A stretch of 64,000 nucleotides of DNA from Branchinecta lynchi (taxonomy: Eukaryota; Arthropoda; Branchiopoda; Anostraca; Branchinectidae): assembly GCA_023053575.1 (NCBI GenBank), contig JAKZAP010000003.1, positions 10,330,561-10,394,560 on the forward strand. The letters are read 5' to 3'. How positions within the stretch are numbered: the stretch's first letter is position 1; the number at the start of each line of letters is the position of its first letter. Shown piece after piece: positions 1 to 11,985 of the stretch. Both the position numbers and the translations under genes were made by a program. Under the pieces are notes generated by a model that saw only the letters and a list, made by a program, of their open reading frames with translations, was not told where the DNA came from and did not search any database.

Positions 1-298
1 TAACTTTCTTCATCACGTCATCGTCTTCAAATCTAAAACGTGTTTTCGCGTAATTTCCAATGTTTTGGGAGAACCGATTTTTGGTTACGACAAAAACTGT
101 TTTCGCGACAACCGGTTACCCGTTTCCGCTGAACATCGGTTGGCGCCGAAACACACCCTTGGTTGGCGCCGAAACAGGCCCTAAGCGATTATACCACTGT
201 GCTTGCCGATCTTCCCGTTTTTGTGATAGCTCTGTGGTGGCTGGAACATTTGGCAACAACACCAGCAACAAACAAATAAATAAACGGGTGGTGACTAA

Positions 299-1127
299 TA
301 GCTTGTTCACACGGGGCTGAAACAGCGGCCGATTCTCGATCAGCGGCTGATTTACGCGCGTAAATAGCGGTTGAAAAAATTCCAAAAATCAGCCGCTGAT
401 TTTCCAAATAGGTGCTTATTTTCGTCGCGGTCACCGATCGGGATAAACTAAATCCTTTGGAACATGACCTTTGATTACTCTAGGGACAGTAAACAGACTG
501 TAATTAGGGGAATTAGTCAAGATTGGAGAGTTTTAGGTCAATCCAGTTCAAATTCTGTCAGAGCAATGTGAACATAACATGATTTTTACATTGAGCAAAC
601 AAGGAGGATTTCGAAAAAAGGTAGAATAATTTTCTAATTTCAATAGCGTATGTTCTGTTTATGTCTGATACTTTTTTCAATGTTTTTCTTAGATAAAACC
701 TGGATAATTTGAATTATCTTCCCATTCAACCTTCACTGAAAAGTGACTGAACAACACTAAATGATTGCATTGTATTCTCGTATTATTTATATCTATTATT
801 AGTTATATTTGATGTTCAGTTTCAAAAACGAAAGTATTTAAATTCATTGTATTTGCTTTTTAACTTGAAATTTAGCGATTCGCCTGAAATCTGTCAATAT
901 TCAATTTGTGGCTTTTATCTACTCTAAAGACTACAAATCAACTACATTTGACTTTGACAAACTCACAAGATGTTTGTGTTAGTTTTATATATTTTGTTAC
1001 AAACAAAAAGAATATTCGGAATTAGGTTATTCTTTTTAATTCTCCCGTCAACCCCAAACAGTGATCTGTCGTCTGAACAGATCAGCCGCTGTTTACGCGC
1101 TTATTTCAGTCCCGTGTGAACAAGCTA
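299..1127. mobile_element. PIF/Harbinger-like non-autonomous DNA transposon (MITE), 829 bp
   Basis: The ends are inverted repeats: left TAGCTTGTTCACACGGG and the same sequence in reverse complement at the right end, extended by a further imperfect stretch (ctgaaa, agcggctgat, acgcgcgtaa). A TAA trinucleotide flanks each end (296-298 and 1128-1130), which fits the 3-bp target duplication of PIF/Harbinger elements. The interior is A+T-rich and has no credible coding sequence. A second, right-truncated copy lies at 49,026-49,715. The superfamily is inferred from the 3-bp duplication only. Confidence 0.75.
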
Positions 1128-1189
1128 TAAATTGTGACGGAATTCCATACAAACGTGATCGTGTACCAAATAAACAAAATAGTGTCTGC

Positions 1190-3300
1190 TAGCGAGGTGT
1201 CTTGTGTATTGATATTGGCTGCCCGATTTTCATCATCAGCAACTGTTGCATCAGATGGAACACCTTCAGCAATGTCTTGGCACCTTTATTACAGGGTTGG
1301 TGGGAGATGCAGTGTTTAATTAAATTACTGGTCTCTCTCAACCTTGTGGTTACGGACCAACATTCGACAAACCTTTCCCACCTATTACTTGTCTGAGGTA
1401 AATCCTTCCTTATTCCTTTGAATCACTAAGAATGGCCGATTCAGTCAGGATTCAGGGGGACTGTATGGCCTAACATTGTCGGAACCACTCTAATAATAAG
1501 ATTTGTTTTCTAAAATATGGAAAGTAGTCAGTAATCACTAGAATTTGGTTGTATCAATGTACAATGCAGGGAAAGGACCTGACCTCATTTTACACTAACT
1601 CAATTTTTGTAGCGAAAATGTTTAAATGAAATGTACATGCTGTCTGACAGGCAAGAGGTAAAATATGACTTTTTTTAATAAAAAAAAACTTCTGGCTCTT
1701 GGGCTCGAACCCTTATTAATGTGTTCAAAATACTCAAATTCTGTGCCTTTTCTTTGTTTTCAAGCTGCTCTGTAAAGGTATATTCGGGCCATTGACTTTG
1801 GTAACTGAATTGATCTTTTCTGAAAAGAAAATAATGTTTAACTAGAAATACTGAAGCAATATTTATCTGTCCATTATGTAAACCATTCAATTAGCTTCAG
1901 TCTAGTATGTTTTTCATATTTGTTCGTTCCGTTTTAAGCCAGATTGATTATTCTGAAGGAAAGACTTTTCTGGAAAATTGAATTCTTGTCTGAGATAAAT
2001 ATTCTTTGAGCCCAAGCTGACTTTGAAACATTTATTCGAACAATGTTTACAACGGATACGTCAGCTATGATTTTTGATCAGCGATATTTCAGCCCTTCTT
2101 GTCAAGGGTCCTCGTCAGGCTGTCAATATTGACAGCCTGACGAGGACCCTTGACAAGAAGGGCCGAAATATCGCTGATGGAAAATCATAGCTGACGTATC
2201 CGATGTAAACATTGTTTGAATAAATGTTCTTGTCTGAGGTTGTCAACCCCTCCTTTAATGCAGAGCTATGCGATTCAACGCCTTCCACATTTTTTCCCCC
2301 TAACTTTGCGGTATTCCACACTTTCTTGCTTATGAAAAAGTTTTTTTTACGCAAATTCAAAACTCTACCTTCTTTCATTTGATGGTTTAAATGAACTAGC
2401 AGCAACGTAAAATAATTTTTACGAAGTTGTCGGCTAGTTTGGGTGTCTGACCTACCAGTCAAGGAAAAAATCTGATTTTTTACATATTGACAAAAATATG
2501 TTAATTTCCAGACTGTTATACGTTTGTTTGTGAATGCTTGGAGCTTTGAAAAAAAAACAGAGCCGAAAATATTCAGTGGGACTGCATAACCTTGTCAAAA
2601 CCATTCGGACCCTATACTATAAATTTTCTGTTCTATTTCCCACCATTCAGTAATCCCTAGGATTTGCCTGTACAATGCAGATAGAACAGTAGCAGCATGT
2701 TTATTTGGACACCTCTCTAAATTTTCCATACCTTGGCCCTGTTCACAAAACAGTTGACAATATAGTGTAATATCAAACTTCGTATCAGTAAACAGGAGTC
2801 TCTTGCAGCAATTTTCTTGTCACAAAATAAAAAGTTGTTTCTACCGACATTCTTTGAATTTAAATTTTTCCTTTTTTAATTTGCTGGTTCAAATCGACCA
2901 ACAGTGAGGTAAACAAGAAAAAAAATGGAATGAGTTGTCTGTCGGTTTGAGTGCTTGAGGTATCTGTGAAGGAAAAAAAAATCTGATAAAGTATGTACAC
3001 GCTTGTTACCTACTGACAAAAATATGTCGAGTTTCAGACTGTTGTGTTGTTTTGTGAAAGCTTGGAACCTTGAAAGAAGAAACAGAGCAAGGGGGAACAG
3101 AGCCTAAACTGTTCAAGTCTTGGATGAAACCTGGGTATGAAACCTAGCAATTAGTACATATACTAGCATATTGGCACCTTTGTTACGTTGGGTGCAGTAT
3201 TGATATTTGATTTGAACCGCTGGTGTCTCTCAACCTTGTGGTTAAGGACCAATATTTAGCGCACCTTACCTGAACAATGTTTTAGCACCTTTAGCACCCA
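1190..3300. repeat. Locally duplicated non-coding segments
   Basis: Several blocks recur imperfectly. The phrase ctctcaaccttgtggtta with its surroundings is near 1,336 and again near 3,228. A block ending in 'gacaaaaatatgt...cagactgtt' occurs at about 2,480-2,560 and 2,990-3,080. The phrase around 'cagtaatc(a/c)cta' occurs near 1,530 and 2,650. No coding potential is seen. The pattern suggests old tandem duplication of intergenic or intronic sequence, with the palindrome at 2,028-2,228 inserted between copies. Confidence 0.55.
2028..2228. repeat. 200-bp spacerless near-perfect palindrome
   Basis: The two arms of about 100 bp meet at caatattg (2,124-2,131) with no spacer and only about five mismatches. 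Both arms contain 'cccttcttgtcaagg' type sequence. That core recurs near 40,650 and, in reverse, near 32,655, so it belongs to a dispersed family. The 12-mer TTCTTGTCTGAG stands on both sides (about 1,984 and 2,227). It may be a fold-back MITE or a long cruciform-forming element. Confidence 0.8.
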
Positions 3301-5310
3301 CCATTCTAAGCACATTCCAGGTTTCACCTTCAGCTCAGTTTGCCTTCCATCCACTGTGTCCAAACCCTGACAACCATCAACATGCTAAAAAATTGTATCA
3401 GTCTACAAACTATGTTTGTCCAGACAAGTAGCCCATTTCTTAGGCCAAACTACTGAAATGCAGCTGCTCAGAATAAAGACCAGTCTATTTTTTTTACTAT
3501 TTTACGCCAAAAACACAATGAAGCACTCAGAATAAAACCGTATATCTCTTTATTGTAAAGCCTATTATGCTTCACTAAATTTCATCAAATCAGGTGCAGT
3601 TTTGACTGATGATGACCAACACAGCTGTTCCAATGTAACTGGCACAAGCAAGCCTGCAAGGCTGAACTCGCCAGGTCCGTATTATCCTGAAACTAATCAT
3701 AAAATTAGAATGCAAGTTTATGTTTGAATTACACAGCTGTCTGAGCACTGAGCAGTCCTCACATAGTTAATTAACCCCCCAAAATACCCTGTTTATTGGT
3801 ATATAGATTATATTATTTTCAAAATACTGAAAACAGTAGTTTCATAACAGATAACGCAAGGATGCTCAGGTTCAATGGACAACACTCAACAGACAACACC
3901 TTGAATCTGTTGTGTTTGAAGCTCGCTATGGGTGAAATGTTATGCGTAATAAGCATTGCCAGGAAGAGCAAGAAAGGGAGTAAAAGTGAAATAAGTATTA
4001 CATAATTTTAGTAAGGACAAAGCAAACCTGGTCATCCCGAACCAAAATACAACGTTTCAGGTATGAAATATTTGCTTTCAAAGTAGATACTAGTTTTGGG
4101 CAAGAAAGGTAGTATGAAGAAATGTATGATTTTCGTGAGGATGAAGGGGAGTTATATTCGACTTACACCTTGACAGGGGCGTAACTAACATCCTGGGAGG
4201 GGGGAGGGGCTATGCTAATTAGCAAGCTTCAAAGATTCAATCCTAGCTAACAAATTCTTGCCATTAGCTACCGGCATGATAGTTACCATCTGCAAACACG
4301 TAGGTGAATAAGGGCTTTTTGAACATCCAAGCCCTTGTAAGTAAGCTTCTGAGGTGTGAACACTCAACTCGCAATTACCTTACACCAGTTCAGCGCTCCA
4401 AGTGGATTGGTTCTGCCAATCCCCCATTGCCTCGGAATCAGTACTCGTATAGACACACTAAGCAGTCGGATCCATAAGGTAGTGGGTAACTTTCAGTTTC
4501 TGCGACATGTCCATTAGGGACTCAGATTGCAGGTTTTCTGCTCATGAACCTGTGGATCTATTTTACTCTGTCTGACACAATTGCGGTGGTGAGGTAGAGG
4601 GGGATTTACAGAAACTAGTCCGCTTAGAAGCGGTGAACCGGAATATGGCGAATTTCCGAATACTGAAGTTTCATTTGTAACAGGGGTTGCATTTTTAACC
4701 ACTGACAGAAACAATTAAAACTCATTTTGCATTCTTCTCATATATTCCCTTATTATGTCTTAAAGGACACCTCGCACTACAGAGTGTTTCTGCTGTTTTG
4801 GGATATATGACTACTTTACAACTTAGCTTTCCTTACAGAAAATTACACAAGGCTGTAGCTTTTCTTGGCCTCTCCTTACAGCCCCTCACCCTGGATGGCA
4901 AACTCGGCAAAATTTGCATAACCAGTTTTCGCACCAATGAGCCAACAGTATTGGCCTGTTTGACTATCCTCCCATTTTATTTGTCCCCCTGCTAACACCC
5001 CCAGAATAGCTAAAAAAAAAAAGAATTCTTATACCTGTGTCACAATCCCAATGCAAGATCTACAACTGAAAAGCTAGAAACCTACCTAATGTGATACTCT
5101 TCTTCATCAAGTTGGTTCAAACCAGCTGTTACCAACAAAGCTTCTATAGATGCGGCGCAGAAAAGTGATTGCCTTTAGTAACTTGTGTCCTCTGATTGCT
5201 CGGTGGTAGTAACTATGGGTTGATCTTGGAAGGGTGTTCTGGATTTCTCAAGGCTCGACTGCACTTCAACCTAAAATAGAAACAGTTTTCAAAGGATGGA
5301 ATTTCTAGCC
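3301..5310. other. No gene recognised; scattered repeat ends
   Basis: No exon-like reading was found on either strand. At 4,166-4,200 there is a lone hAT-like end (acaggggcgtaactaac followed by a G-rich run) with no partner nearby. At about 4,760-4,990 lies a fragment of the TTAAAGGACC MITE family, which is complete at 51,490-51,887. Confidence 0.5.
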
Positions 5311-5315
5311 AATTA

Positions 5316-5722
5316 CACTGTAAAAAGTCTCTCCTACATCGGTCTTTAGAGGTTGCACATCACCAAGTCGGTGATTTTTATTTCGAATTCGGAGAGTTAC
5401 AATCCGAATTCGGAGAGTTAAAGTCCGAATTCGGAGAGTTCAAATCCGATACAGGATTAAAACGCTAAAATGCGAAATGCTGCAGATTAAGTTATCCTAG
5501 TCTGCAGTATTTTGCATTCTAGCGTTTTAATCCTGTATCGGATTCTAACTCTCCGAATTCGGACGAATTCGGATTTTAACTCTACGAATTCGGATTTTAA
5601 CTCTCCGAATTCGGATTTTAACTCTCCGAATACGAATTTTAACTCTCCGAATTCGGAATAAAATTGCCGCATTCGATGATGTGCAACCACCACCGTCCGA
5701 TGTAGGAGAGACTTTTACAGTG
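5316..5722. mobile_element. Tc1/mariner-like fold-back MITE with internal 18-bp repeats
   Basis: The termini are CACTGTAAAA-type inverted repeats (cactgtaaaaagtctctcc left, ggagagacttttacagtg right), each flanked by TA (5,314-5,315 and 5,723-5,724). This fits the TA target duplication of Tc1/mariner elements. Both arms carry tandem copies of an 18-bp unit built on 'ctctccgaattcgga' in opposite orientation, with a palindromic centre around 5,460-5,540. The whole 407 bp can therefore fold into one hairpin. There is no coding sequence. Confidence 0.8.
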
Positions 5723-6270
5723 TAGTTATCTTGTCACAGTTCCTCCAAACATTTATATGTGGCCTCACCAAGAAGTATGACTAGATAGTTTCCTTGAAGA
5801 GCCAGACCATGTTTTTATATGCTACCCAAAAGTCTCAAGCAGTAAGACTGGTTTGGTCTCAAACAGGGAGCGGCGAATCAGCATGGTACCAGATATACAT
5901 AAAAAAGTCACCCCTGTTGTTTGTATGGTTGAGAGTCTTGATTACCTCCTAGTAAACCAACCATTGCTAATTTTTTTCTCATAAAAACCTGACATATGTA
6001 ATGTATATTTTGATGGCCTAGCCTGCTACAAAGCGATTATTATTGGGTTTTTTTTATCAAGAAAATATTCAATAGTTACCCATGAGTTGCGATTCTGCAC
6101 GTTCACATTCTGCTTCTGCATGATCTATGTTGGTATACTGTCTGTGCAGATGGTGCCATTATGGGCTTACTGGTTAGTTTTGTTTGTAATCCTGTTCATT
6201 TACTGATTTCATTTGTGAAAATAAAGCAAACAAGAACATAGAATATGCACTGTGTAGGACAGAATCCACA

Positions 6271-6835
6271 GTAGGTATCTGCAAAGGCAAACAGTGCAAG
6301 GATTGCTGTGATGATCGAGTATTTGCTTGGTGTGCTAGCTTTTTGCAAGGGACCTAAGGCTGACTATGTTCAAGGCTGTCTGGCATTCCATTCCCTTTTT
6401 GGCTCTTTTCACATGGTACAGGCAGGTCGATGCCAGTCCATTTTCTTCAGAAATACAGAATTGGACTGACATTCTCGTCAAAGTACATTGAGGCTTGCTT
6501 GTTCATATTTGAAGGCAAAGCAACAGACTTCTCTGTTGCACTGTGTAAGATTATAGCTGGTAACAACAACTACAAGCATGCAGACAAGATTGTGAACAAG
6601 ATGTAGGCTATTTCCAGAAATCACAGGATCTGCGAAGGCAAAAAGTCCAAGGATTGCTTCTGGGATTGACTATTTTCTTGGTAGGCTAGCTATTTGCAAG
6701 GACCTAAGGCTGAGTATGTTCCAGGCTGTATGGCTTTCTGTTCTCCATGGCTTTTTTTCACAAAGCCAGTCATTTTTCTTTGAAAATATAGAATCGGAAT
6801 GTCATTCTTGTCGTAGTATATTGAGACATGATATG
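6271..6835. repeat. Two diverged copies of a ~220-bp repeat
   Basis: The segments at about 6,271-6,505 and 6,628-6,835 align over most of their length. Shared phrases include 'caaggattgct', 'ctatttgcaag(g)gacctaaggctga(c/g)tatgtt' and 'tattgag'. Neither copy is coding. Lengths are approximate. Confidence 0.6.
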
Positions 6836-7649
6836 AACTTGGTCTTTTTAGATTGTGAGAAGCCAAAGGACTAATTTGAATTAATAGGTGTGTGGTACTA
6901 CATATGTGGTGTATTTGCTCGGCTTTAGTTCTATTTATTCATTTTTTTACCTTATTTTTTTGAAAAGCACAAGGGTAAAAAAGGCTTTCTTCTTTGCAAC
7001 TCTTTGAGGAACCCTGAGTGCGCAATTTACTTGGATTAAAAGTGACTTATTTGCAGATGACTTGACTTCGCTACGCTAAAGTCTAGTTAATTTTTAGCCA
7101 GTTTAGGTCCATCACTAGTTTGTCCTGTTTCTTCAGTATTATTTGAAGGTGCTTTACGGAAAATTGGTATAAGAGTATTCTACAAACCTGTAAAGATTCT
7201 GTCGATTCGTCGTTCCAAGAGGACCATGTGAACTTCATAAAAATTCCTCCATTGACTCCACTCCGTTGAAGAACACTGGAAGATTTCCTTGACACCGCAA
7301 GTCTTCTGGTTTTTACCCTTGTCAGTAGGCAGTCTTCTGAGCTATTTTTATAATCAAGGATTGAGCGACGACTGATATTTGCCATATCTGACCTCGACCA
7401 AAATATGAGCTTGAAAAATCACGTTTGGTCGATATTTTAAAATTTCGCGGGCGAATTGTGGACGGATTCACCATGGGAAAGCGTCCACATTCCCAACGTC
7501 CCTACTGAAGACTACTGTGGACAGAATGAAAATCCCTAATGGGTGTTGTAATAATTCAATGTGTTTGAATCTAAGATGTAAAAATAAGTTGCCTGTTCAG
7601 TTAAACTTTAATTGTTTTAAAAGGTTCTTTCCGTGGATTTAGGCATTTC

Positions 7650-8475
7650 TTTTCATCACTTTGCCATGCTAGTAATACTGAATTTTCTCTACACATTATT
7701 CCTTCACCTACAGCACTCGTAAACAGCTCCTCTGTTTTTGAATTTACGTGTATAATCTGTGAACCTCCTTCTTCTTTCGTTAAGAATAGATCTGTTATTT
7801 TTAACTGAGGAGGGTATTTACCTTGCCAGATGTATCCGTTTTTGTTCTTTCAAATTTTACCCGTGTTGCTGCTGGCAGAACAAAAACATTGGACGTATAC
7901 CATATTAGCGGTAGACAGTATTGGTTCACATATTGTGCTTTCTGGAAAATCGTCAGACTTCTGTTCTGTCCATATTGAATTGCGGCTATGAATTTACCTA
8001 GAGCACTCTGCCAGTTATGCTGTACAGTGTCTCGCCAATCCTTTCGGAATATGACTCCGAGGATTCTAAGCTCATTTCTGACAGGTATCCCTTCAATATG
8101 GTCAACTGCCTTTTCTTCAGTAAGCATAAGAACTTCACATTTCTCTTTGTTTAGTTGAAGTTTGAAGATTTCGCGATACAACTCATTACATGTTATTGCT
8201 CGTTGGAAATCCTCATCATCGAAGGTAAACGTGGTGACATCATCTACAAAACCTTTTGCTTTTAGCACCTCATCCATTAACTGGATACCTCGGATCTCCA
8301 TTTCTAACATCCTGAGTATTGGGTCAAAATATATTTCAAATAGCAATAGACTCAGGGGACACCCTTGTCGTATTCCTGTCTCTGCTTGAAATACTTCGGA
8401 AACCATTCCTGCATCTACCATTCCTGTATCTTCTATCGAAGATACTAAATAAATTTTAATTTCGTTCGTTTAGGT
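7650..8475 (-). pseudogene. LINE reverse transcriptase fragment
   Basis: The minus strand reads a non-LTR retrotransposon reverse transcriptase palm. The block GIRQGCPLSLLLFEIYFD (motif 4/5 region) is followed by FVDDVTTF, the catalytic YxDD-type box with FVDD in place of the common YADD. Further on is LQLNKEKCEVL, the KT/KCE motif after the active site. The open frame runs 8,421 to 7,801, with reverse-transcriptase-like residues extending upstream to about 8,475. Downstream, a frameshift near 7,815 leads to KYPPQLKITDLFLTKEEGG, which resembles the usual post-RT segment ending in KEEGG. No endonuclease domain is present. This is a decayed 5'- and 3'-truncated copy. The clade (R1, I or Jockey-like) is a guess. 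Confidence 0.85.
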
Positions 8476-8668
8476 CATGCTTGAAACTCTGACTGGGCTT
8501 CCATCTATCGACGAAAACAGGAAACCGTTGGTGAGTTCCGTCTGTATTTCTTTAGATAAGGACACTTCGATATTAGCGTAATAGTGTCAATACCAACAAG
8601 AGCCTATAAAAAGCGATTCATAACGTAGGTGTTCAGAAAGGCCCTGAAGGTGAACATATTCCTTAAAG

Positions 8669-10573
8669 CGGGGGTTCCCAACCTTTTCCGTACCGCGTAC
8701 CCCTAATCAAGGTTCGAAAAGGTTGCCCCCCATTCAGAAAGTGAAAAATGCTATACTTGGGCATACTGTCGTAAATGGGAAAGTATACGTGTGTATAAGT
8801 ATATAACAAAACAAATCAATGGGACACTTGAGGCTGCTTTGTACGTTTTTACAGTCAGCCTGTATCTACCGGAGCTTGAGATCCCGTTTCTGCCAAATAT
8901 TTTGGATCCAGTCATAAGTCCTACCCAATCCCTGCAAACGGATAGAGACCAGTCACACAGGATGTCCTTTGTACGAAGAATTTATCAATTCAATCACCTT
9001 GAATAGTTCTTGTCATGTTGTCCTCGACCAAGCAAAATAACACTAGGGAGTAGCTCCAAGACTTGAACAAAGGGACACACTCGAATAGCAGCGATACTAG
9101 CACACTAACGATAGAGAACATCCCTATTGAAACTCATCAGTCTTGCACCACCGCTGGCTCCAATAAATTCATATTCTGAACACGGCAAAACCAAAAAAGA
9201 TATAAACTCTCCTGTTTCCACGATGTGTGCAGACCGCATCTTAGCTTTACTAGGACTTTCTAAACCCGCAAGTAAAAATGACCATTCAGTCTGTAACAAG
9301 ACCAAAGGTGTCGATGGGATCCCAAAAATCTATCGAGTCTTGTCTTCGCCAGATCCAGTCTTGGACAGGCTAATCATCAGAGAAAACCAAGTTCAGGTAT
9401 CTCTATAAGCCACATCTATTTTGACGATACTGACCGAGACTTCCTGCCGATTTCCGAGCGAACTACTAGTCCAGGAAAAAAAAAATACAGAAACAAAACC
9501 AGCGTAACAAACCAGCCCTATAAAGAACATCTAATCAACTTTGAATAAAAGTTTGACTTAAAAAAAAATCCGGTTACAACTGGATTCCGGAATAATTATA
9601 TGTCCGGGTAAAAAACCATTGTCATATACCGACTCAGCCTCTCTTCTTACCCCTTAATCTGTCATCTAATCGAACTTTTGCTTTTAACAAATTTTCCGGT
9701 TTTGGCCGGATTCCGGGCAAACTAGTTGTCCGGCGAGAAAACGATTTTCACCATCGTGTTCGGCATGTCTTTCATCAAACATTTAATCAACTTCAAATTA
9801 AACTTTTAGTTTTAACCAACTTTCGGGTTTTCGCCGGATTCTCGGCGGACTACATGTCCGGGTAGAAAATTGTTTTCACATAAGTGTTCAGCATGTCTTC
9901 TTGCCCTAAATCGAACATCTCATCAACTCGAAATAAAACTTTTAATTTTAACAAACTTTCCGGTTTCGGCCGGATTCCGGGCGAACTACTTGTCCGTCGA
10001 GAAAATGGTTTTCACCATCGTCTTCAGCATGTCTTCCTACCCCTAAATCGAACATCTAATCAACTCGAAATAAAACTTTTACTTTTAACAAACTCTCCGG
10101 TTTTGGCCGGATTTCGGGCGAACTACACGTCCGATAACAAAATGGTTTTCATCATCGTGCTCAACATGTCTTTTTAGCCCGTAATCGACTATCACATTAG
10201 CTGTTTCAAAATATTTTGTTTGTCCCTTAATTTGAACCCCATCCCCAACCCCTAAATGTAGGGGTACAAAGCCCATCTACGAACTCGACTGGTCCGATGA
10301 CCCAACGAATCTTCACACCAAGTTTCATCAAAATATCTCATTCCCTTCGAGAGTTATCGTGCTTACAGACGGACGGACAGACGGACAACTTTTGCGATGT
10401 CATAGGTATCCCTCCACTTACATTTTGGGAACCCAGAAGTACCTATTAAGCTTTTGCCAATCAAAATGAGTGAGGCGAGATTTTGAAGCAACAGACTAAA
10501 CCGATGTTGGTACCTTCGCGTACCCCTTACAAGGGTCTCGCGTACCCCCCCCCCCCCCCGTTGGGAACCACTG
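8669..10573. mobile_element. hAT-like element with decayed target duplication
   Basis: The left end cgggggttcccaacctttt and right end gttgggaaccactg are inverted and match the widespread hAT terminal pattern GGTTCCCAAC. The flanking octamers are ccttaaag and tcgtaaag (6 of 8 match), consistent with an aged 8-bp duplication. A C run sits just inside the right end (about 10,547-10,560). The interior contains the first arm of the large inverted repeat described separately. No transposase was found. Confidence 0.55.
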
Positions 10574-11985
10574 TCGTAAAGGACCCGTTGTGTCTACAAT
10601 ACCAATACCAATGAATTCTACTTTCGTAACTGCATCCATCAATTGTTAAGCCCGGAGACCCACATTTTATATGTTAGGTTCTAAGCCCCCGAACGACACC
10701 TCACTAATCTTTGCACTTGCCGCGATTCATTATTTACAATACGCATTATACTCCCGATAATTTTTCACGAATCATGCTACTGATGGTTATCCGATTATCT
10801 GCATTTTTTTGTGTTTTTGTTAGAATTCAACAGATCTGGGAAAAGGATTGAAACAGACAAAGCCGTAGTTAGTTTGTAAAAGTAGCGCCATGTAAGGAGA
10901 AGCGCCCACGATCGGCAGGGCCCAGGTTCGTCTTTTTGGGATCCCAAAACGTAAGTGGAGGGATACCTATGACATCGCAAAAATGTCCGTCTGTCTGTGA
11001 GCACTATAACTCTCGAAGGGAATGAGATGATATTTTGATGAAACTTGGTGTGAGGATCCATTGGGTCAAGGGTAACGTCAAGTTCGTAGATGGGCTATGT
11101 AGCTCCACATTTAGGGGTGGGGGAGGGGGTTCAAATTAAGGGACAAAAAATATTTTTAAACAGCTAATGTGATAATCGATTATGGTGTAAGAAGGCATGC
11201 TGAGCACGATAGTGAAAACCATTTTTTCGCCGGACAAGTAGTTCGTCCGGAATCCGGCACAAACCGGAAAGTTGGTTAAAGGAAAAGTTTTATTTGAAAT
11301 TGATTAAATGGTCGAGTAAGGGGTAAGAACACATGCTAAACACGATGGTGAAAAAATTTTCTCGCCGAAGAAGTAGTTAGTCCAGAATCCGGCGAAAACC
11401 GGAAAGTTGGTTAAAAGTAAAAGTTTAATTTGAAGTTGATTAAATGTTCGATTTATGGGTAAAAAGACATACTGAACACGATGGTGAAAATCATTTTCTC
11501 GCCGGACAACTAGTTCGCCCGGAATCCGGCCAAAACCGGAAAATTTGTTAAAAGCAAAAGTTCGATTAGATGGCAGATTAAGGTGTAAGAAGAGAGGCTG
11601 AGTCGATAGGTGACAATTGTTTTTTACCCGGACATATAATTAGTCCGGAATCCGGTTGTAACCGGAATTTTTTTAAGTAAAACTTTTGTTCAAAGTTGAT
11701 TAGATGTTCTTTATAGGGATAAGGTGATACGCTGGATTTGTTTCTGAATTTTCTTTTTTTGCTTAGTAGTTCGCTCGGAAATCGGGTGAAACCGGAAACT
11801 TGGCAGAAGTAAAGCAGGAAGTCTCGGTCAGTATCGTCAAAATAGATATGGCTTATAGAGGTATATCTGAACTTGGTTTTCTCTGATGATTAGCCTGTAC
11901 AAGACTGGATCTGGCGAAGACAAGACCCGATTGTCTGAATCAAATATTAGATTTTTGGGATCCCATCGACACCTTTGGTCTTGTT
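9297..11985. repeat. Large inverted repeat / fold-back element with internal ~110-bp tandem units
   Basis: Arm 1 (about 9,297-10,450) and arm 2 (about 10,935-11,985) are reverse complements. Both start from caagaccaaaggtgtcgatg and end near a 'gtaagtgga gggatacctatgaca' block. Each arm contains several copies of a unit carrying 'ccggattccgg' and 'ggacaagtagttcg'. The spacer (10,451-10,934) includes the right end of the hAT-like element and a fragment of the repeat also seen at 16,990-17,200. The same family recurs at 37,724-39,713, 41,395-43,262, 43,580-43,920 and 48,745-48,815. No protein is encoded. Confidence 0.75.

Noticed and set aside
7083..7385. 100-codon minus-strand reading
   Set aside because: Falls in a dispersed repeat also present at 18,540-18,850, where the frame is not kept.
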